A DNA stretch of 64,000 nucleotides from Primulina eburnea (lineage: Eukaryota; Streptophyta; Magnoliopsida; Lamiales; Gesneriaceae). The notes below the pieces were generated by a model that was not told the DNA's origin, ran no database searches, and saw nothing but the letters and a program-made list of their open reading frames with translations. A program made the translations under genes and the position numbers. This document shows, piece after piece, positions 1-11,471 of this stretch (its first letter is position 1; the number at the start of each line of letters is the position of its first letter). Location: positions 4,732,261-4,796,260 of the forward strand of contig NC_133114.1 of the NCBI RefSeq assembly GCF_022965805.1. Reading direction: 5' to 3'.

Positions 1-2379
1 TACCGTCTTACAAAAGACCTAGTCTAAAACTTTTGCCTCCATGTATCTATTGGAAAAAGTTGGCACAACACAATGATGGACTAATTACGCTCTCGCAAAT
101 GATTAGTTGAAAGTTACATCGATCTTGGTGAAGAATAATATCTTTCAAAATGAAGATATTAATTTGTGTCTCATTGCCATGGAAAACTACTTTTGTGGTT
201 TCCTCTCACAATTTATGGAGTGGCCCTCAATCTAGCTACTCACAAGTTGGGGTAGACGAGGGGACCTTCATTTTATGCCTAAAAAATGGAGCTACGGATA
301 TTCTAGGCTACTCAAATTGTTATTCATTCATGTATTGATGGAATCAAATATTTATCGAATCACCACAAAGTTATTAATGATCTATTAAAATATAGTGTGG
401 TATGTTTTAAAACATAACAATATTACACTTATAAATGGTCTTAAATAATATTAGAGAAAATTATAGTTTTGTCTTGTAATTTGTATGCTTTTTTTTGTTT
501 TTGGTACTATTATAAGTCAATTTACGGTCTTAATACACTAATTTACATTTTCTCTAAATTTATTCATTTTTCACCAGAGTACATACGCGACATTGGACAC
601 GCCAACAATATCACGTCATAATTTTCTAGTGTTACATCAACAGTTATAAACAAATAAAAACAAAATAAAATAAAAAATTAATAGACTAACAGCGTAAATT
701 GACCAATAATATATATAACAAAATATGAAAAACATGAAAGTACACAACAAAAAACTATAATTTTCACTAATACCATTGAAAAAATTATATGTAATCAATC
801 CCTTTTGTGGTTTAATATAAAGAAAACTTGGCTTTAAGTCCAACAATAAAAGAGAAGGAGAATGGCACATTTAACATTACGATGCCTTGGTAGTGTCGTG
901 GATGTTTCTTTTTTCATTTCATTTTTGAGTGATCCTGAGAAAAGGGATGATAAAATAAATAAATAAATAAATAAAGTATATGCGATCCCATTGATAATTG
1001 TATTAGAACCATTCGACATCCCGAAAGACCAATGTTGGTTCGGATGTCGTATGGAAAATCGAGACAACGAGTGAAGTGCGGAATGCCCAAAAGAAGCTCC
1101 CTTGCGCTATGCTTTTTGCTCGGAGAATCACTTTGCTTGGAGCAGCGTGGGGACGTCCCATAACTGGCACCCCTACGCGAGGCCTTATGTTTGGAATTAC
1201 TTGGACTGTTGGACAGATTGGGGAGCGCCCCCGCTCTCCGTCTTCTGCTCCTTGACATTTCTTCTCCTTTATATTACAATCTCTTACAATCCCCCACGAG
1301 ATTGTAATATGTTTGCAAAATATTTGATTTGCGGGAGGTGCGAAAGTACACCGATTTATGTGAAAATGATAAAAATCTAACTTCTAAAAACAAACGAAAG
1401 TGAATTCTAAATTTGACTGTCGGTTCTAATATCCTGAAACAACTATAACGCCAAAGTGAAGAAAACTATTGGAATTTGAGGAATAAATCCCTGACATTGT
1501 TTATATAATCAATAAACCGTAGGAATTTACAAGACATAAAAATATAACAAATAGAGTTGATGAAATCTAAAACGAGAAGACGTAAATTGCTAGAAATATG
1601 CTGGAAAGCTTGAAAAACTATTGCTTGAATATTGGAATTTCAGTAGAGAGCTTTTGCAGATTTGTCTGTAGAGTTGTGTTGTGTGTTGTCTGTAGAGTCC
1701 TTTGCCGATCTCTTTTTGTTCCCATGTTGTGCCGTTTCTTTCCACTCCCCCATGAGCCCATGATCTTTCCCACTCATGCCACGATTTCTACTTATCCTCC
1801 CACGTACTTCTTCCTTCTCCGCGCTGAGTGACCAGTTTTGAATCAATAAAAATCAATCTGCCACATTTAACGGGCCTATATAATTTAATTGAGCTTGTGA
1901 TTAAATTGGGCTTTCATAATTAATTATTTTTAGCCCAAACATAATATTTCCTCCACGTTAATTTGATAGACTCAAATGTACAAAAAGACATCTTTTGATT
2001 TTGCATCTTCAATTAGTGAAAATACTACCAAGTATTTTCAAGATGATAGTGAGCCTTTGCTTTGGACTTCGTCTCTTAAGCAAATACCAGAACACCACAT
2101 ACGAGCTGTCCCAGATTTCAAATATGTTCACAATACTTAGCATTATTATGTCCTTGTGCTCGATCTTGGAATCATGAAGATTTACAAGACTAAACCATGC
2201 ATGTTCCTGTGAAAAAATACATATTCTATTCTAATGTTCAATATGTGAAGTTTCGAATTATGCCTCTTAACTATTTGAGAATGTACTCAACCTCAAACAC
2301 AGCTATTTACACCAAAGATCCTAGAGGGACTCAACCAATCACATAACAGTGACTTGTTATTATCTCTTTCAAAAAAAAA
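1..2379. other. Gene-free AT-rich DNA
   Basis: No reading frame here resembles a known protein. Positions about 470-900 carry a diverged repeat that is recognisable again near 5,720-5,940: both contain TATTCATTTTTCA and AATTAATA-ACTAA segments in the same order. Positions 1,020-1,260 are more GC-rich than the surroundings, but their open frames have no motif I recognise. Positions 1,860-2,350 may be an eroded part of the neighbouring Copia remnant, but nothing diagnostic is left. Confidence 0.5.
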
Positions 2380-2399
2380 AAAAAATTAAAACTTAAAAT

Positions 2400-2965
2400 G
2401 AAATAAATCATGGTGCTAGATTCTTTTATTTCCTTTCACATCGACTTCTTCATGGCTCTAAATATGTTACAGTCTATTTTCTTTTGTTCTGAGTAGATGT
2501 ATCATGTGTATCTTCACATGTTTGATTGTTTGAAAATCCAAATATTCAGTAAAATGAAAGCTGAATTTATTTTCTATAAATTAAATAGCTATTGATTCCA
2601 CGATCAACAATCCATATACTTTGGAATTTTTAGCATATCCGACAAAAACACTTTTAATTCCTCTTGTGCTTAACTTTGATGATTTAGTATCATGCACTCT
2701 ATAAAAATATAATCCCAATACTCGTAAATACATCAATTTATACTCGTAAATACATCAATTTGGGTTTCTACTTTTCCACACATCATAGGAGAAACATGTG
2801 TTTTTATAGAAGTAATTCTATTATGAACATGACAGAAAATTAGTAAATATTCTCCCCATAAATTATTTGGTATTTTAGCATTAATTAAGCATGGAGTTAA
2901 TCATGTCTGCATAATTTCGAGCAAACCATTTTGTTGAGTAGTGTATATGCAAGCAAGGCTCGGTG
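2400..2965 (-). pseudogene. Copia integrase C-terminal remnant
   Basis: On the minus strand this begins with a mutated form of the block 'YSAQQNGVAER' (YTTQQNGLLEI in one frame). It continues through IPNNLWGEYLL, then YLRVLGLYFYRVHD, then KLSTRGIKSVFVGYAKNSK. The last is a clear version of the Copia integrase tail 'KLxxRxxKCVFVGYxxxSKAYR'. Stops and frameshifts separate the blocks, and the AT-rich repeat ATTTACGAGTA is duplicated inside. It is the best-preserved segment of this old element. No function is possible. Confidence 0.75.
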
Positions 2966-3383
2966 ATTATAATTACAATTAACTATCAAACAATATTGAT
3001 TAATTTAAAATTGCAGCGAAAAAATAGTTTAAGATACTTAAAATAAACCTCGGAGTCTATAAAAATTCCAGCTTGACTTCCCCCATAAATAATAAATACC
3101 AAAAATTTAAAATACGTGTAAAAGAAAAATTACTCAAAGACGAAGTGGTTGTAATCATAAACAGTCACACACAAGTGTCGGCCAGGCAAAATCAACAATT
3201 CAAATAAAGTCGACAAAGCTCACAACAACATAAACTAAATCAAAACATGCAACAAAGCTCCAAATAATCATACAATTACAAGGGCATCTCACCGATAAAT
3301 AGATTCTGACATAAAACTGATAAGACTCCAATATAAATATAAATAAACTACTCCAAATCTGAAAATTAAGAAATCCTATCATT
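2966..3383. other. Probable insertion inside the decayed Copia
   Basis: The Copia reading stops just after the pre-integrase block and resumes at about 2,965 with a late-integrase motif. The 420 bases between do not translate into integrase core sequence in any frame. They contain an AACCTCGGAGTC stretch and low-complexity A-rich runs. I infer an insertion with an associated deletion of the integrase core. The nature of the inserted DNA is not known. Confidence 0.4.
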
Positions 3384-3893
3384 AATGCTTAATTTATGCA
3401 TCCCATACATAAGTAACATTTTCGTACAAAGAACTCATAATTGGATACAATATATACATGTATTTCCCACGAGTACAATCTTAAGTCCATGCAGATACAA
3501 GATTTTTTCTTATATATGTCACGAATATGGTAGACATTGTTCGAAGTCATTTTCTTCCCGGATGAAAATACAATATGCATGCACAATTCTTTTTCCAGCA
3601 CCACCGCTGCATTATAATTCCCCATGAAAACCGTTTACTCTTGCTTTTCAATTTGATATATATGACGAGAATAACTTGTCATTTCAAATATGAATGGTAG
3701 CACTAGATTCAATCCAACAATAATTGGACTTTGTTGCAGTCATATTGGTTTCGGTAATCATGATAATTTGCATGTTCGAGATCATAGCACAAATCTCCTC
3801 ATGTTGATTTTCCACAAAATTGACATTATTGACTGTGATTTCTTTTTTTATACATACACTCACTTTGTTGATGACATATCTTTCCACAATTAA
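3384..3893 (-). pseudogene. Copia protease and pre-integrase remnant
   Basis: The frame ending near 3,684 reads NYCWIESSATIHI. This is a mutated version of the Copia protease active-site block (W-x-x-DSGAT-x-H), with the catalytic Asp replaced by Glu and Gly by Ser. The next frame downstream on this strand holds KKMTSNNVYHIRDI, which matches the conserved 'L-x-L-x-NVYHVPDIRKNLVS' stretch between protease and integrase. It ends at KCYLCMGCIN, the usual approach to the integrase HHCC domain. The protease is therefore catalytically dead as well as frameshifted. The identification rests on motif order and is fairly secure. Confidence 0.65.
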
Positions 3894-3899
3894 AACTTT

Positions 3900-4545
3900 T
3901 TCAGGCCATTTCCCGACTACTTGAACTTCGTCTCATTATTTACATTGAAATTCTTTTTGAACTTACTTGTTTCAACAATATTAATTTTAGAGGGTTCATG
4001 GATATTTCTTTTAGGATCATGAGACTTGGACTGAATATTCGATTCTTAAATGTTTTTGCAATTTCTCCAAAGTTATATCATCTTTTCTGTGCAAAAGTTT
4101 CTTTCTATAATCATTCCAACTTTGGGGTAGTTTATAGCAATATTAGTAGCCAATTAAAATGATTCAGAAATGTTCACTTTCAACTCAAGAAGCTTGGTAA
4201 CAATGAGTTACAATACATGTTTTTGATCAAGAACTGACTGTTTATCAGTCATGAAAAACTAGATAAGGAATTTGTATGTACCTTCATTTTCAGTCTTGTA
4301 TTTGTACTCGAGCACATTGGATAGAGTGTTGAGAATGTGACCACGACATATCACCTTGTCCTCTTCGCGCTTCTTCCGTATAGCCTTGACTAGCTACTTC
4401 AGTATCACCATCATTCGGTTCAAGAATTGGCTCAAACTTTGGATAAAGAACACATGCTATCTTGAGACCAATAAGTAGAAAGAATAATTTTTTGTTTCTA
4501 GTGGGTAAAGTTGGTGTCTTCAAATCGATCAATTCGAACATTCAG
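3900..4545 (-). pseudogene. Copia gag remnant
   Basis: Translated on the minus strand with frame changes, this stretch keeps the pattern of the plant Copia gag core (UBN2-type). It begins with a segment of the kind that reads HILNTLSNALEYKYK, followed by MTDKQSVLDQ and then LKVNISESF, LATNIAINYPK and QSKSHDPKRNIHEPSK. These match the usual order of a tether helix, the 'S-V-Q-E' helix, the leucine-rich helix, and a basic linker before the zinc knuckle. Multiple stops make it non-coding. It is the 5' part of the decayed element on this strand, and the adjoining protease remnant supports the identification. The N-terminal 'N-Y-W' motif is not clear. Confidence 0.65.
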
Positions 4546-4852
4546 ATTGAGACAAGAAGTCATTTTGTTTTCAGTCTATAATGTAGAAAAATTGTTGGTG
4601 TTATGTAGAGAAACAACAATCTGACAGAGAATACTAAAGGAAACGAAATATTTCATATCCAGCTTTGAGCCGTATTTGAAATACTTTTCTTCAAGGTTTA
4701 TTTGCTCTCATTTCTCAAATATTACAAATGAGTTTTGTCGACAAATTACCCCAGAGATACAACAAACCATTCAACACAATAACGTAGCATTAACATTGAG
4801 TTGTAGAACATATATTTATAGATCTTGTCGAATTGAAGTAGAAAGTTGTATT

Positions 4853-5415
4853 TGTAGGACCGAGTGCTTATCGCTTTACCAAAAGCTATAGCTAGTGGTA
4901 ATAGTGCGCAACTCAAATCTTTTAAACCGCACAGCAGCACAAGCACCATGGTTCGATCGCTCTACCAAGCAAGGACAATTATTGCACCCAACAATCTCCC
5001 TCCCAATAATTGCACTCCTTGCAATCAATGGGAATCGAACCCATGACCTTGGCTCTGATACCAATTGTAGGACCGAGTGCTTACCGCTTTACCAAAAGCT
5101 ATAACTAGTGGTAATGGTGCAACTCAAATCTTTTAAACCGCACAGCAGCACAAGCACCATGGTTCAATCGCTCTACCAAGCAAGGACAATTATTGCACCC
5201 AACAATCTCTCTCCCAATAATTGCACTCCTTGCAATCAATGGGAATCGAACCCATGACCTTGGCTCTAATACCAATTGTAGGACCGAGTGCTTACCGCTT
5301 TACCAAAAGCTATAGCTAGTGGTAATGGTGCAACTCAAATCTTTTAAACCGCACAGCAGCACAAGTTCCATGGTTCGATCGCTCTACCAAGCAAGGACAA
5401 TTATTGCACCCAACA
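4853..5415 (-). mobile_element. Tandem TRIM retrotransposon (LTR-int-LTR-int-LTR)
   Basis: Three near-identical LTRs of about 140 bp lie at 4,853-4,993, 5,066-5,204 and 5,277-5,415. On the minus strand they begin TGTTGGGTGC and end TCCTACA. Two 72-bp internal segments separate them, at 4,994-5,065 and 5,205-5,276. Each internal segment starts 2 bases after an LTR end with a tRNA-iMet primer-binding site (TGGTATCAGAGCC at 5,051-5,063; one substitution in the copy at 5,262-5,274). Each ends in a polypurine tract (GGGAGGGAGAT or a variant) directly before the next LTR. The whole is flanked by perfect 5-bp duplications GTATT at 4,848-4,852 and 5,416-5,420. There is no coding capacity, so it must be mobilised by another element. 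PBS and PPT set the orientation. Confidence 0.93.
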
Positions 5416-5420
5416 GTATT

Positions 5421-6228
5421 CATTCATGAATCAATGTATAAATGAAACAACGAATTGACACATTTTCAATGTATAACTGAATTACAATGCAAAAAGGATG
5501 TAATGAACCAACCAAGAGACACACTGATAGCTCCCCAAAAGACCAATTTTGGTTCAGATGCCGCCTTCAACACTTCTTAACGCAAACAATTAGCTTTGAA
5601 AGACAAATTTATGGTGAATGTTTCCTTTTCCACAAGATTTATCGAATATTACAAATTTATAAATGTGTATTTTTTAAGAAATTTAAAAATGGTTTTAATA
5701 GTTTCTATTTAGTCAAAATCCTACAATTTTCCTAATTACATTTGTTCAAATTCATTCATTTTTCATCAAAACACTGACATGACACCAAACATTACTGACA
5801 TACCTGATTTCACATCAGAACTGCTGCAAGAAATAATTAAAATTGGAAAAATGAAAATTAATAAACTAAGACCGTGAAATCAATCAAAAAATGGATATTA
5901 TACACTTAATAGACTAAAAAATTTAATTTCACCATTCTCCCCCTCAAATATTATATGTGAAAGATGCCAGTTTCCGAAGTCACTCTTTTAGTTTTTAAAT
6001 TTATTAAATCAGTATATGATTTAACTAAATAAATTTTATTTTATTACTTTAGCAATTAAAGAAATTCCAAAACACAGATATTTTAAAAATCAGCAGATCC
6101 CATCAAAGATCGATCAATGTTACTTTTTTATTAAATAAATAACTGTTTAGATTTTATAGGTAAATCCGTAAAAGTTAAATTCTTTATTTTCGAGAATATT
6201 GTCCTTCTCACGATGCTCGTGGAATAGA
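5421..6228. other. Gene-free AT-rich DNA
   Basis: Nothing coding is recognisable. Positions 5,720-5,940 hold the second copy of the diverged repeat noted near 470-900. The remainder is AT-rich without clear repeats. Confidence 0.4.
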
Positions 6229-6387
6229 GTAGGTCTTTTGTGAGATGATCTCATGAATATTTATCTGTGAGACAGATCAACTCTACCGATATTCACAATA
6301 AAATGTAATATTTTTTCATGAATGACCCAAATAAGAGATCTGTCTAACAAAATACGACCCGTGAGATCGTCTCACACAAGTTCCCAC
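6229..6387. repeat. GTGAGACGG-type short interspersed repeat, copy 1
   Basis: A 160-bp non-coding element with outward-facing ends built on variants of GTGAGACGGTCTCAC. The left end reads GTAGGTCTTTTGTGAGATGATCTC and the right end GTGAGATCGTCTCACACAAGTT. The internal part contains GGATGACCCAAATAAGAGAT-like sequence. The same element in opposite orientation lies at 53,709-53,887, a partial one at 20,486-20,560, and a decayed one near 54,090-54,220. Four copies in 64 kb points to an abundant MITE or SINE-like family. No target duplication is clear. Confidence 0.75.
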
Positions 6388-7919
6388 GGGAATAAACTTG
6401 TAAGATATAAATTAAATTCAAATTTTAAATGTGTATGAATCTCTGGAGACATAAGAACAAACGTGAGAAAATTAAATGTACAGTTGCAATTTTATGCAAT
6501 AAAATGAATCTGGAAAATTTAGGAAATCGTTTTCTTCTGCGTTTATTTTTAAATAGTTGTTTCATTTCATGAGTGTATCCACTTCCTGAAAAATTCGATC
6601 CTACCCGTGCAAGCAGTATTTGCACTTACTAGAATCTTGACATTTATCATTTTTTGACATATGTTAAAGATCGATCATGCTCGGACTTTGGATTTTGAGC
6701 CCGAACGAGATTCATGAAGGTCCACGTCTTATTATGCATCCCCTCCATTCATTTCAATTTTGATGAATTTGTATCTATTAATAAATGTTCATGTATTCAC
6801 AATGCATACTTAGATCTGATCAATATGTTCATTGATCCAACGGTTACAATTCCACACACTTCTTGGTGGTGTAGTGACCATAACATGAGGATGCTGAATG
6901 GAATGACATTTTCATGTCACTGGCAGGAATGCAAGTGAATCAAGCTAATCGCAAACGACTCGATCAAAACTAGATTCTAGTTTGATTTGACTAGCTCGAT
7001 CGAATTCACTCTAGTTGTGTTCGAGAAATTTATGTGCTTTTCGAGTATGAACTCGATTTTTTTTTTTTTTAACTTTCCAATTCGGGCATACAAATTTTAA
7101 TCGAGTCGAACTCGAGTAGTATGATAAGTTCTTGTTGTATGATACTCGAGCTCAACTCGGGCTCGTGTGCATCCCAGTCACGAAGTCATCCAAGCCATCC
7201 CTTTTATTTCCATATATATAGAGGTGCCCCCACAACTCCTAGACACGATGCGCATCTACGCACCAATTTCGATCTTATCACATCCTCAGTTGTGCCTAAT
7301 CAGTGGTAATGTTTTCAATCATAATAAGAATGATCCAATTGTCAATTTTTTAAATAATTTACAACCTATTTTTGAAACCTTCATCCCAAATTCAACCTAA
7401 AAATTGTATTTTGATCACCGTTGTTCAAATTTGATGTAAAAACGAGGATAAATGAATATAATATGTTGTATTACAAGACTAACGTGGAATGAAATTAGTA
7501 TTATACATTTTATATGTAGAGAAAATATATATATAACTCAAAATTAATTCATTCAATACCTAATTATATAAGGGCTTTTTTTTTAAAAAAATAGTATATA
7601 AAAAATATTACAAATTCAAAAGTTTTACAAAACAATAACAATCCATAAAATGTTGTCGCGGATTCTGACAGTGTTATCTGGATGTTTATTAAATTATATA
7701 TATTTATATTTATTACTAAATAAAAATAATAAAAAAATAGAATCTGTGGCAGTCTGCCACGGATCCTAATTTTGACTAATCTCGGTTGTGTACATATACA
7801 TTTGCAAATATACACACATCTGTTATATATAATTTTGCATGAGGTGACAATAATTATGATAGTGTTTTAAATAATAATTATTTTAAATATTAATAATATT
7901 CTTATAAGAAATAAATATA
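6388..7919. other. Gene-free DNA left of the viral block
   Basis: Apart from the TIR repeat at 6,926-7,175, this stretch holds no recognisable gene. It becomes very AT-rich toward the viral insertion. A 15-bp sequence GATAGTGTTTTAAAT at 7,858-7,872 recurs at 18,575-18,589 on the far side of the viral block. Confidence 0.5.
6926..7175. repeat. Small TIR repeat rich in CTCGAG-type motifs
   Basis: The ends form an imperfect inverted repeat: GGAATGCAAGTGAATCAAGC on the left, and on the right the reverse complement of GGGATGCACACGAGCCCGAG. The interior is dense in CGAGTT/CTCGAG words. The element at 54,478-54,864 has similar ends and similar CTCGAGCTCGG-like content, so both may belong to one MITE family. 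No convincing target duplication was found. Confidence 0.5.
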
Positions 7920-8594
7920 TATCATTTAACAAAACCATTTGAATAACAATATTCTTGTACATATCTAAATGTTTAAAATGTGTTTCTATATCATTAGAAA
8001 ATACTAAGATATCATCTATATAAACAATTATAAAATTGCTATAATTATAAAAAAATTCTGAAGGGGCATTTTTAAGGCCAAATGGCATTACTGTCCATTC
8101 ATAATGTCCTATTGGAACATTAAAAGCAGTTTTATATCTATCAGATTCTTTTATTTGAATCTGCCTGATTTTAAATCAAATTTTAAAAATATGATTGCAT
8201 GTACTAATCTATCTAATAAATCTTTTTTATTAGGAATAGGATGCCTAATCCATTTTAAAACCTTATTAAGGGGTTTATAATTTATGACTAATCTAGGAAC
8301 ACCTCTTTCTTGTTCAGAATGTTTATTAACATAGAAAGCAGTACATGACCAAGGAGATTGAGAAGGTTTTATTAAACCTTTATCTAGTAAAGAATGAATT
8401 TCATTTTTGCATAATTCTAAATATTCAGAATTCATTTGACAAGGACGAGCCTTGGTAGGAATATTTATTTCTTCAAAATTCTCTTCATATGGAAGAGAGA
8501 TAATATACTTCTTACGATTCCAAAAAACATTTGGTAAATCATTACATATTTCTAATGAAAATTTATTATAAATAATTTTTATTTTTTCCTGCAA
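7920..8594 (-). pseudogene. Caulimovirid reverse transcriptase (N-terminal and palm, truncated)
   Basis: Reverse transcriptase copies the terminally redundant pregenomic RNA into DNA inside virus particles. The minus-strand frame 8,594-8,151 carries the fingers block with SPWSCTAFYVN, PRLVINYKPLN and FDLKSG. A small deletion near 8,160 shifts the frame. The next frame holds MPFGLKNAPSEF and the catalytic YIDDILVF (within 8,088-7,867). Similarity fades after the HFKHLDMYKNIV block near 7,930, so the thumb and connection to RNase H are missing from this end. The missing RNase H lies at the other end of the same unit (14,907-15,304), which shows that the integrated molecule was circularly permuted. 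The frameshift and truncation make it non-functional. Confidence 0.88.
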
Positions 8595-8699
8595 TTTAGG
8601 ATTCTGTAATTTATCATCTATTGTTAAAAAATTTAATTTCTTCTTTTAAAGAATTTATTTGAAAGGTTTTTCTTTCAATCTGTTCTTGTAATTTATTTA

Positions 8700-9040
8700 A
8701 AATTCTATGAACATGTTTAGTTATAAACTGAAACGAAATAGGATTACCTTGATAGGTTCCTGTAATGCCTGTTTCATCAATATATGTTAAAGGATATATT
8801 TGATAAATAAAAGGGAGACCAAGTATAAGTTGGCTTGAAATATCTGTTGCTAATAAAAAACTGGTTTGAATACAGTTTTTATCTTTGCAAATATAAGCTT
8901 TTGGTAATTTATATTTTATTTCTAATGGTTCTCCTCTTACATGAGAAAGAGAATGAGTAGTTTTATGAAAATATTTTGTAGGATTAATCCTTCCTGTATA
9001 ACATTTAAATCTGCACCACTATCTATCATAGCAATGAAAA
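8700..9040 (-). pseudogene. Caulimovirid aspartic protease (degraded)
   Basis: The family protease cleaves the coat-polymerase polyprotein. The active-site block MIDSGADLN reads on the minus strand at about 9,011-9,029. About 65 codons downstream, the second conserved block ILGLPFI lies at about 8,805-8,826. Together these are the two hallmarks of a retroviral-type aspartic protease. Frameshifts and stops lie between them, so it is not one open frame. It sits between the coat region and the reverse transcriptase, the expected position. Downstream, a lysine- and glutamate-rich stretch with leucine spacing (LNKLQEQIERK) precedes RT and may be a coiled coil. Confidence 0.8.
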
Positions 9041-11471
9041 TAATGTAATATTAGTATACCATTTTTGAGATATTATCATACTCAAAACAAATAAATGTTT
9101 CTGATTATTATCAAGAAATTAAATATCTTGAATATTTTCAAAACTTTCAGAAATTGAATTATTATTATTTTCAATGACTAAAATACGATAGTTTAAACTA
9201 TTATTGTTATGTTGTAAAATTTTTACTTGTTCTTTAAGATTATCAATCTCTTAAACTAAATCTTGTATAATAACTGGATTTTGTTGACTATATTTTTTCT
9301 GTAAAAGATTTTTAATTTCTTTCATAGAATAAGCTTGTTCTTGTTTAACAAAAATGTTATTATCATTATTACTTGTAGAAGCAGTATTTTCCATTTGATC
9401 AATAATAGTAGATTTTAATATTGGATCCTTAATCATTTTAAAGAATTCTAAAATATTATTGTTTGTTAAAACATTAATATTCAAATCTTGAAATTGAGAC
9501 ATAAGTTTATAAAACTCATCATTTTTATTATTATCATCTATAGGATTAATACAAGATTTTCCTAGTATACAGTTATTGCATTCTTTTAAATCTGAAATAT
9601 CAGATTCATTATCTATAATATCTTCGAAATTATAAGATTCTGAAGAATTCTCAGTTTCACTATCAGAATTATTATTAGAATTCATTATTATTTTAAATAA
9701 TGTTTCTTTTAGATTTTCATCTATATCTAAATTATTAATTTTGTTTTTATCTCAACATTGATTAGCATAATGTACTGGCTTTTTACATTTTCTACAAATT
9801 ATTAATTTATTTTTAGCTTTATCAGCCTTCCTATCAGCTTTCCATGATTCACAGATTTCTTTTCTTTTCTTTTTTCTATCTTTTTGTCTATCAGACAAAT
9901 GTCTTCTCTTATAAATCTTTTCATCTTTATCCTTAATTTTTTCTTATCTTTATTAGGTAAGTCCATACCAAATTGATCACAAAATTTACCTAGTTATTTT
10001 TTCTCTAGTAAATTCTGTCTTTTAATTTGATTATTTAATTTTAATTCATTAAAGAGAGTTAAACCTCTTGAATACAAGTATTTATTAAATTACCATAAGT
10101 ATAATTATCATAAGAAATATTTATATCATCTTTTCTTAATATTTCTCTAACCTTTTCAGCAAATAAGAAAGGTATGTCATCTATAAATTTGGCTTTCCAA
10201 AGACTATTATTACAGTCTGGAATCTCATAAATACGAGATAAGAAAGTATCTTTATACCATCTAAAATCAATAAGTATTTTACATTTTAGATTACTTAATA
10301 AAGTTCTAATTTGTTCACTATTATCAGTGAATTTTCCAGTAAAATATTCAATCATAGTCAATATTAATGTATAAACTACATTTTCTGATTGAATATTATT
10401 CTCTATCTCTATGGAATTAAAGATTTCATCGTTTTGAGAATAATGTAAATAATTGTCCCACCAACCTTTAAGTTGGCCAGTGAATCCTGCTGTTATCATT
10501 TTAACAATATTTTTATTAGTATTGCCTGATGATTTACACACAGTACTATACATAAGCATCCTATTATCTGTATTATAAATTTGTCTATCACTAAAACCAT
10601 CAATATTTCATTCATAAATATTTTTCCCATTATAACTATTAGCAAAAATATATTCATTTTCTTCAATAAGGACATCCATGGGAGTAGGTTTATTATAGTA
10701 ATATTTGTTTGTGGTAGGTCTATCTGCCCATTTAATTTTATTAATTTCTTCATCAGAATGATTATTAATTTTTTCTAATTCTTCAAACTCTTCATTAAGA
10801 GTATTTAAATTAAGATTTCTAAATTTTTCTTCTAATAATTTTTCTATATCAGAAACAGAAGATTTAAATTTAAAATCCTTTATATCAGAAGGTGATTGTA
10901 TAGACGAAGTAGCAAAAGAAACAATATTAGTTTCTGGTTCTTCTATATGAACATCTGATTTAATCTTATTAATAGCTAAAATAATTTTATCAATACGATC
11001 TTTGAGAGAATTAATTTCTTCTCCTATTATTGTAAGATATAAATTTGTATAATTCTGTTTTCCAATTATCTGATTAATATGTTTAACTGTTATTTGTAAC
11101 ATATCATTTTCAAATAATTTTGAAAAAGCAGTAAAATTTAAAATTTTATTATTGTTTTCTATTATAAAAGATTGTTGAGGAGGATATACAGATTTTTGAA
11201 TCAGTCCTGAAGAAAGTTTATAATTTCTTCCAAGAATAGAAATATAATCTATAATAAATGTTTTAAAAAACCAAGGAACAAATTGTATTAGTTTATTCTG
11301 GTTTTCACAATATTTATAAAATGCTGTAACAATATAATCAAACTCTTCTTCAGAGAAACTTTTAAAGTACCAATCTCTGAAAGATTCCCATTTGGGTAAA
11401 TAAAATTCTGCATTGATCTTTGCTCTAGCAGAAGATCCTTTAGTAAAATCAATTTTTTGTTTATTATCCAT
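9041..11471 (-). pseudogene. Caulimovirid coat protein region with zinc knuckle and acidic linker
   Basis: This is the N-terminal half of a large polyprotein frame starting at the ATG at 11,471-11,469, whose first base is the last base of the movement-protein stop (TAATG). The first segment (11,471-10,608) ends at a TGA where the same frame continues through 10,559-10,059, so one substitution created it; TGG to TGA is the likely change. The capsid core contains TGQLKGWWDNY. A lysine/arginine-rich stretch leads to the knuckle CRKCKKPVHYANQC at 9,755-9,796, a CCHC RNA-binding motif. A TGA follows immediately (9,752-9,754), and the frame continues into a Ser/Asp/Asn-rich acidic segment (9,685-9,251). 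Other frameshifts lie near 10,050-9,960. It encodes no full protein. Confidence 0.8.

Larger units (their letters stand above)
2380..4560 (-). mobile_element. Degenerate Ty1/Copia retrotransposon remnant
   Basis: Read on the minus strand, a decayed Copia element runs gag (about 4,545-3,900), protease and pre-integrase (about 3,893-3,384), then the integrase C-terminal region (about 2,965-2,400). That is the Copia order. Each part is broken by many stops and frameshifts, and no LTR pair or target duplication is visible, so the insertion is old. The block at 2,966-3,383 does not fit Copia and looks like a later insertion between pre-integrase and integrase. No reverse transcriptase was found. 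Confidence 0.75.

Noticed and set aside
4880..5415. GGTTCGATTCCC inside the repeats (bottom strand) looks like a tRNA B box, suggesting tRNA genes or a SINE array
   Set aside because: No A box or cloverleaf is present. The units have LTR, PBS and PPT structure and one 5-bp target duplication, which identifies a TRIM.
4853..5415. Regular ~212-bp repetition as a possible satellite or CRISPR-like array
   Set aside because: Only 2.65 units, with retroelement signals. The genome is a plant.
1018..5575. Similar words near 1,020 (AAGACCAATGTTGGTTCGGATG) and 5,540 (AAGACCAATTTTGGTTCAGATG)
   Set aside because: The match is about 30 bases, and the surrounding order differs between the two sites; not enough to define a repeat unit.
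7201..7290. TATATATAG followed by a C-rich stretch as a promoter
   Set aside because: No downstream exon or conserved protein, and TATA-like words are frequent in this AT-rich DNA.
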